DNA from: Bradyrhizobium sp. Leo170
GTDB taxonomy: Bacteria > Pseudomonadota > Alphaproteobacteria > Rhizobiales > Xanthobacteraceae
NCBI RefSeq assembly: GCF_004296405.1
Contig: NZ_PSRR01000040.1
Location: 1 to 39,296 of the forward strand
Length of the DNA: 39,296 bases
Direction of reading: 5' to 3'
The translations under genes were made by a program, and so were the position numbers. Positions 34,647-39,296 of this stretch are shown here, in pieces; position 1 is the stretch's first letter; the number at the start of each line of letters is the position of its first letter. Under the pieces are notes generated by a model. It saw nothing but the letters and a program-made list of their open reading frames with translations, was not told the origin of the DNA and did no database searches.

Positions 34647-35935
34647 CCCGCGCCATCGTGATCGGCGCCGCCGCTGCGACCTTCGCAGCGGCGGGTATCG
34701 CCATTTTCGCCGGCGGCATTCCGTCGAAGCTCGCGGGTTACACCGTCTCGCACGCGGCCGCCGCCGAGACCGGCACGCCTGCGAGCACCCGCAAGATCAA
34801 ATACTACCGCAACCCGATGGGGTTGCCGGATACGTCGCCGACACCGAAGAAGGACTCGATGGGGATGGACTACATCCCCGTCTACGAGGGCGAGGAGACC
34901 GACGACGGCTCGATCAGGCTGTCGCCGGGCCGGATCCAGCGCACTGGAGTCAAGTCCGAACCGGTGATGCTCCACATCGTCAGCACATTGGTGCGCGCGC
35001 CGGGCACGATCCAGCTCGACGAGCGCCGCATCTCCGTCATCGCCATGCGCGCCGAAAGCTATGTGCAGAAGGTCGCCGATGTGACCACCGGCAGCCGGGT
35101 GACAAAAGGCCAGCCGCTGATGGAGATCTACAGCCCCGCGGTCTCCTCGGCCGCCGCCGAATATCTGGCAACCATCACCTCGAAGACCACGGCGACGATC
35201 GAAAGCTATGGCCGGGGCTCCCGGCAGCGGCTGATGAATCTCGACGTGCCGGAGTCCGCCATCGCGACGATGGAAAAGACCAAGGCTGTGCCAATCGTGA
35301 TCGAATGGTCGGCGCCGCGCGACGGCATCGTGCTGGAGCGCAATGCGATCGAGGGCATGCGCGCACAGCCCGGCGACGTGCTGTTCCGCGTCGCCGACAC
35401 CTCGCTCGTTTGGGCCGTCGTCGACGTGGCGGAACGCGATGTCGGCGGCGTGGCGGTTGGCCAGCCCGTCACCGTGCGCGCCCGCAGCTTTCCGGGCCGC
35501 ATCTTCGCCGGCAAGGTCAGCGTGATCTATCCGCAGGTGAACCGCGAGACCCGCACGGTCCGCCTCCGGATCGAGCTTGACAATGCCGACCTCGCGCTGC
35601 TTCCGGACATGTATGTCGATGCGGAGATCGAGGTCGGCAGCCAGGATCCCGTGCTCGCGGTGCCCGACAGCTCCGTGCTCGACACCGGCAACCGGCAGAC
35701 CGTCATCATCGACAAGGGCGGCGGCCGGTTCGAGCCGCGCGAGGTCAAGCTCGGCCATCGCGGCGGCGGGTATGTCGAGATCACGCAAGGCATCAGCGAA
35801 GACGACATGGTCGTGACCTCGGCCAATTTCCTGATCGACGCCGAGAGCAACCTCAAGGCGGCACTGAAGGGCTTTTCCAAGGCGGGCAGCGCGCAGGAGA
35901 CATCGTCAACCAGCGGCATGGGAGGACGGCCATGA
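34643..35935 (+). CDS. cusB: CusB-like membrane fusion protein of a Cu/Ag efflux pump
   Basis: Periplasmic adaptor of 430 residues. It has an N-terminal hydrophobic anchor or signal (about 4-24) and a heavy-metal-binding segment at about 54-81 (YYRNPMGLPD ... SMGMDYIPVY) with Met ligands M59, M73 and M75 and no Cys, as in CusB proteins for Cu(I)/Ag(I). The lipoyl, hairpin and barrel regions follow. It is translationally coupled to both neighbours through four-base overlaps. No outer-membrane CusC-type channel gene lies in the window. Confidence 0.93.
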   Translation: MTRAIVIGAAAATFAAAGIAIFAGGIPSKLAGYTVSHAAAAETGTPASTRKIKYYRNPMGLPDTSPTPKKDSMGMDYIPVYEGEETDDGSIRLSPGRIQRTGVKSEPVMLHIVSTLVRAPGTIQLDERRISVIAMRAESYVQKVADVTTGSRVTKGQPLMEIYSPAVSSAAAEYLATITSKTTATIESYGRGSRQRLMNLDVPESAIATMEKTKAVPIVIEWSAPRDGIVLERNAIEGMRAQPGDVLFRVADTSLVWAVVDVAERDVGGVAVGQPVTVRARSFPGRIFAGKVSVIYPQVNRETRTVRLRIELDNADLALLPDMYVDAEIEVGSQDPVLAVPDSSVLDTGNRQTVIIDKGGGRFEPREVKLGHRGGGYVEITQGISEDDMVVTSANFLIDAESNLKAALKGFSKAGSAQETSSTSGMGGRP

Positions 35936-38900
35936 TCGCCCGCGTCATCACCTGGTCGGCACGCAACCTCTTGCTGGTGCTGTTCGGCACCGGCTTCGCC
36001 GCGGCGGCAGGACTCTATGCGCTCCTTCATCTGCCGCTCGACGCCATTCCCGACCTCTCCGACACCCAGGTGATCGTCTACACGGAATATCCGGGCCAGG
36101 CGCCGCAGGTGATCGAGGACCAGGTCACCTATCCGCTGACAACGGCGATGCTGACGGTGCCGAAGTCGAAGGTCGTGCGCGGCTTCTCGTTCTTCGGAGT
36201 CTCCTTCGTCTATGTGATCTTCGAGGACGGCACCGACATCTATTGGGCGCGCTCGCGCGTGCTTGAATTCCTCAATGGCGCCGCCTCACGCCTGCCGGCC
36301 GGCGTGACGCCGACGATCGGACCCGACGCCACGGGCGTCGGCTGGGTCTACCAATACGCGGTGATGTCGAAGGAGCTGAACCTCGCCGACACCCGCACGA
36401 TTCAGGATTGGAATCTGAAATTCGCCCTCGCCAAGGCCGAGGGCGTCGCGGAGGTCGCTGGAATCGGCGGCTTCGTCAAGCAGTACAACGTGATCCTCGA
36501 TCCGCAGCGGATGCGCGACCGCGGCATCACCATGCAGAGGATGCGCGAGGCGATCCGCGCCAGCAACGCCGATGTCGGCGGCCGCACCGTCGAGCTGTCG
36601 GAATTCGAATACGTCATCCGCGGCAAGGGCTACATCAAGGATGTCAACGACCTCGGCAATATCGTTCTCAAGACCAATAACGGCACGCCGGTGCTGCTGC
36701 GCGACGTCGCCCGCGTCGAGCTCGGCCCTGACGAGCGGCGCGGCATCGCCGAGCTCAATGGCGAGGGCGAGGTCGCCAGCGGCATCGTGCTGCAGCGCTT
36801 CGGCGTCAACGCGCTCGACGTCATCGAGAACGTCAAGAAGCGCTTCAAGGAGATCGCGACCAGCCTGCCGAAATCGGTCGAGATCGTGCCGGTCTACGAC
36901 CGCTCGAACCTGATCAACGCCGCCATCGATACGCTGAAGCACACGCTGCTCGAGGAGAGCTTCGTCGTCGCCCTCGTCTGCATCGCGTTCCTGCTCCATG
37001 TCCGCAGCGCGCTGGTCGCGATCCTGATGCTGCCGGTCGGCGTGCTGATGGCGTTCGGCGCGATGAAGCTGCTCGGCATCGGCTCCAACATCATGAGTCT
37101 CGGCGGCATCGCCATTGCGATCGGCGCCATGGTGGACGCCGCCATCGTCATGATCGAGAACGCCCACAAGCATCTCGAGCGAGCCAGGCCCGGGCAGTCG
37201 CGCGTCTCGATCCTGATCGACGCCGCCGCCGAAGTGGGTCCGGCGCTGTTCTTCAGCCTGTTGATCATCACCGTTTCCTTCATGCCGATCTTCACGCTGG
37301 AATCCCAGGAGGGCCGGCTGTTCAGCCCGCTCGCGTTCACCAAGACCTTTGCGATGGCGGCCGCTGCGCTACTGTCGGTCACGTTGGTGCCGGCGCTGAT
37401 GGTGATCTTCGTCCGCGGCAAGATCGTTCCGGAGCACAAAAATCCGATCAACCGCTTCCTGATCTGGGTCTATCGACCCGTCATCAAGGGCGTATTGCGC
37501 GCCAAGATGCTCGTCGTTCTGCTTGCGCTCGCCGTCCTCGCTGTGACGGTCTGGCCGGCGCGACAGCTCGGGACGGAATTCATGCCGAACCTGAATGAAG
37601 GCACCCTGCTCTACATGCCGACGACGCTGCCCGGCATCTCCGTGACCAAAGCCGCCGAGCTGATGCAGATGCAGGACCGCATCATCCGCTCCTTCCCCGA
37701 AGTTTCATCGGTCTACGGCAAGGCCGGACGCGCGGCGACCGCGACCGACCCGGCGCCGACCGAGATGTTCGAGACCGTCGTCAACCTGAAGCCGAAGGAA
37801 CAGTGGCGGGTGGGCGTCACGGTCGACAGCCTGATCGCGGAGATGGACAAGGCGTTGCAATTCCCTGGTGTCTCCAACGCCTGGACCATGCCGATCAAGG
37901 CTCGCATCGACATGCTCTCGACCGGCATCCGCACGCCGATCGGCGTGAAAGTTGTTGGCACCGACCTGGTCGAGATCGATCGTCTCGCCAGGCAGATCGA
38001 GCAGGTGCTCAAAGCCGTGCCGGGGACGTCGTCGGCCTATGCCGAGCGCGGCATCGGCGGCTATTATCTCGAAATCACCGCGGACCGCACGGCGCTGGCT
38101 CGTTACGGCATGTCGGTCCAGGACGTGCAGGATACGATCGCGACCGCACTGGGCGGGCAGACGGTGACGACGACGGTCGAGGGCCGGCAGCGCTTCACCG
38201 TCAACATGCGCTATCCCCGCGATCTCCGCGACAATCCGAAAGCGATCGGAAGCGACATCCTGGTGCCGATGCCGGCGGGAGGCGCGGTGCCGCTCGGCGA
38301 GGTCGCGACGATCCAGCCGGCGCGTGGGCCGACCTCGATCCGGACCGAGAACGGACAGCTTGCGACCTACATCTATGTCGACATCCGCGACCGCGACCTT
38401 GGCGGCTACGTCGCCGACGCGCAGCGCGCGGTGCAGGCGAGCATCCAGTTTCCGGCAGGCTATTATGTGATTTGGAGCGGCCAGTACGAATATCTCGAAC
38501 GCGCGATGGCGCGGTTGAAGATCGTCGTACCGGCGACCCTCCTGATCATCTTCCTGCTGCTCTACCTCAACTTCCGCTCGGTCGCCGAGACCGTCATCGT
38601 TATGCTGTCGCTGCCGTTTGCGCTGGTCGGCGGCCTCTGGCTGATGTGGTGGCTCGGCTTCAACCTCTCGGTCGCGGTCGCGGTCGGCTTCATCGCGCTC
38701 GCCGGCGTCGCCGCCGAGACCGGCGTCGTGATGCTGATCTATCTCAACCAGGCGCTGGCCGAGATCAGGCAGCGTCGCGCCGCCGAGGGTCGCGCGTTGA
38801 CCCGGAGCGACCTGCGCGAAGCCATCATGGAAGGCGCGGTCGAGCGCGTGCGGCCGAAGATGATGACAGTGGTCGCGATCATGGCCGGCCTGCTGCCGAT

Positions 38901-39123
38901 CATGTGGAGCACCGGCACCGGGTCCGAGATCATGCAGAGAATCGCAGTCCCCATGATCGGCGGCATGGTCTCCTCGACCCTGCTGACGCTGATCGTGATC
39001 CCCGCGATCTTCGGCATCGTCAAAGGCTTCGGCCTGCCTCCTGAGGATCGGGACCGATCACGACCGCCCGCCGCAGCGCCGGTGACGGCGAGCAAGGCGC
39101 GCGTTCCGGAACCGGCCGAATGA
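35932..39123 (+). CDS. cusA: CusA-like heavy-metal RND efflux pump
   Basis: An inner-membrane RND transporter of 1063 residues that exports metal using the proton gradient. The three periplasmic methionines of the CusA copper/silver site are all present: M562 (LLYMPTTLPG), M612 (APTEMFET) and M661 (RIDMLSTGI), equal to E. coli M573, M623 and M672. The membrane proton-relay Asp is in GAMVDAAIVMIEN, and the RVRPKMM lysine is kept. This favours Cu(I)/Ag(I) over Zn/Co/Cd. The ATG overlaps the CusB-like stop by four bases. The gene is complete, and repeats follow it. Confidence 0.96.
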   Translation: MIARVITWSARNLLLVLFGTGFAAAAGLYALLHLPLDAIPDLSDTQVIVYTEYPGQAPQVIEDQVTYPLTTAMLTVPKSKVVRGFSFFGVSFVYVIFEDGTDIYWARSRVLEFLNGAASRLPAGVTPTIGPDATGVGWVYQYAVMSKELNLADTRTIQDWNLKFALAKAEGVAEVAGIGGFVKQYNVILDPQRMRDRGITMQRMREAIRASNADVGGRTVELSEFEYVIRGKGYIKDVNDLGNIVLKTNNGTPVLLRDVARVELGPDERRGIAELNGEGEVASGIVLQRFGVNALDVIENVKKRFKEIATSLPKSVEIVPVYDRSNLINAAIDTLKHTLLEESFVVALVCIAFLLHVRSALVAILMLPVGVLMAFGAMKLLGIGSNIMSLGGIAIAIGAMVDAAIVMIENAHKHLERARPGQSRVSILIDAAAEVGPALFFSLLIITVSFMPIFTLESQEGRLFSPLAFTKTFAMAAAALLSVTLVPALMVIFVRGKIVPEHKNPINRFLIWVYRPVIKGVLRAKMLVVLLALAVLAVTVWPARQLGTEFMPNLNEGTLLYMPTTLPGISVTKAAELMQMQDRIIRSFPEVSSVYGKAGRAATATDPAPTEMFETVVNLKPKEQWRVGVTVDSLIAEMDKALQFPGVSNAWTMPIKARIDMLSTGIRTPIGVKVVGTDLVEIDRLARQIEQVLKAVPGTSSAYAERGIGGYYLEITADRTALARYGMSVQDVQDTIATALGGQTVTTTVEGRQRFTVNMRYPRDLRDNPKAIGSDILVPMPAGGAVPLGEVATIQPARGPTSIRTENGQLATYIYVDIRDRDLGGYVADAQRAVQASIQFPAGYYVIWSGQYEYLERAMARLKIVVPATLLIIFLLLYLNFRSVAETVIVMLSLPFALVGGLWLMWWLGFNLSVAVAVGFIALAGVAAETGVVMLIYLNQALAEIRQRRAAEGRALTRSDLREAIMEGAVERVRPKMMTVVAIMAGLLPIMWSTGTGSEIMQRIAVPMIGGMVSSTLLTLIVIPAIFGIVKGFGLPPEDRDRSRPPAAAPVTASKARVPEPAE

Positions 39124-39150
39124 TCTCACCTCGCCAGTGAGCAAGCAATC

Positions 39151-39217
39151 GTCATTCCGGGGCGATGCGCAGCATCGAACCCGGAATCTCGCGCCGCAAT
39201 TTCGAGATTCCGGGTTC
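39151..39217. repeat. Palindromic repeat (GTCATTCCGGG class), second copy
   Basis: It begins with the same GTCATTCCGGGG as 33593 and contains a perfect 15-bp hairpin (39177-39191 with 39203-39217). The expected right-hand arm (CCCGGAATGAC) is missing; the next repeat class starts at once with GCGGGATGAC, so the two look fused. It follows the CusA-like stop codon. Confidence 0.75.
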
Positions 39218-39218
39218 A

Positions 39219-39296
39219 AAGCGGGATGACTTTTCTTCGAATCGTCATCCCGCTTTAGCTCTTTGTTTGAGCATGATCTTTTTCGGAAAACCGGTG
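39219..39296. repeat. Double-hairpin dispersed repeat, copy 2 (inverted, cut by window end)
   Basis: Reverse complement of the right-hand 76 bases of the repeat at 7352-7457, with three substitutions by eye. The second hairpin (39220-39255) is here more perfect than in copy 1. The window ends inside the element. Confidence 0.85.

Noticed and set aside
1..39296. tRNA, rRNA, insertion sequence or prophage genes
   Set aside because: No cloverleaf-like sequence, rRNA stretch, transposase or integrase could be recognised by reading; a tRNAscan or Rfam search would be decisive.

Overview
The window looks like a chromosomal segment of a GC-rich alphaproteobacterium of the Bradyrhizobium/Rhodopseudomonas group. 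This is inferred from codon use, FixJ-type regulators, gene content and several classes of short palindromic intergenic repeat that I recognise as typical of that group. I support 34 protein genes, no RNA genes, no CRISPR array and no insertion sequence. Long open frames antisense to real genes are by-products of high GC.

Layout. 1-4.0 kb: a YdeP-type molybdopterin oxidoreductase diverges from a Tat-exported oxalate decarboxylase; the decarboxylase product, formate, is a plausible substrate of the oxidoreductase. 4.0-7.1 kb: a two-component cassette of one membrane PAS histidine kinase, one receiver-only protein and one FixJ-like regulator. 7.4-16.6 kb: a tightly packed minus-strand run, fumC - cupin - mqo - cyanide-insensitive-type bd oxidase (two subunits) - FUSC exporter - DUF1656 - HlyD. 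Its first five genes would turn fumarate into oxaloacetate and pass the electrons through quinol to oxygen without NADH; the last three are an AaeXAB-like exporter. 16.9-19.4 kb: fdhD, a Dps ferritin and a GlxA-type AraC regulator. 19.6-22.2 kb: an HD-domain protein, a 54-residue protein and a gamma-glutamyltransferase.

22.3-28.5 kb: a TetR gene diverges from a crotonase across two paired operators, and a second TetR gene diverges from a PaoABC-like aldehyde oxidoreductase operon that has candidate operators of its own. 28.7-32.1 kb: a class III aminotransferase and a DadA-type dehydrogenase diverge from an XRE-cupin regulator (PuuR type). 32.1-33.6 kb: a 33-residue membrane protein and an MFS carrier. 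33.8-39.1 kb: a copper/silver export cluster comprising a Met/Cys/His-rich small protein, a FixH-domain protein, CusB and CusA.

Common themes are formate/molybdenum chemistry (YdeP, oxalate decarboxylase, FdhD, PaoABC), quinone-linked respiration and stress defence (Dps, copper export, bd oxidase). Intergenic space is used mainly by hairpin-forming repeats, including two near-identical copies of one double-hairpin element about 32 kb apart in opposite orientation. I did not find a clear-cut undescribed defence or mobile system. The best candidates for novelty are the respiratory operon with its unknown cupin, the oxalate decarboxylase with a hybrid active-site lid beside a YdeP enzyme, and the copper cluster's small accessory proteins.
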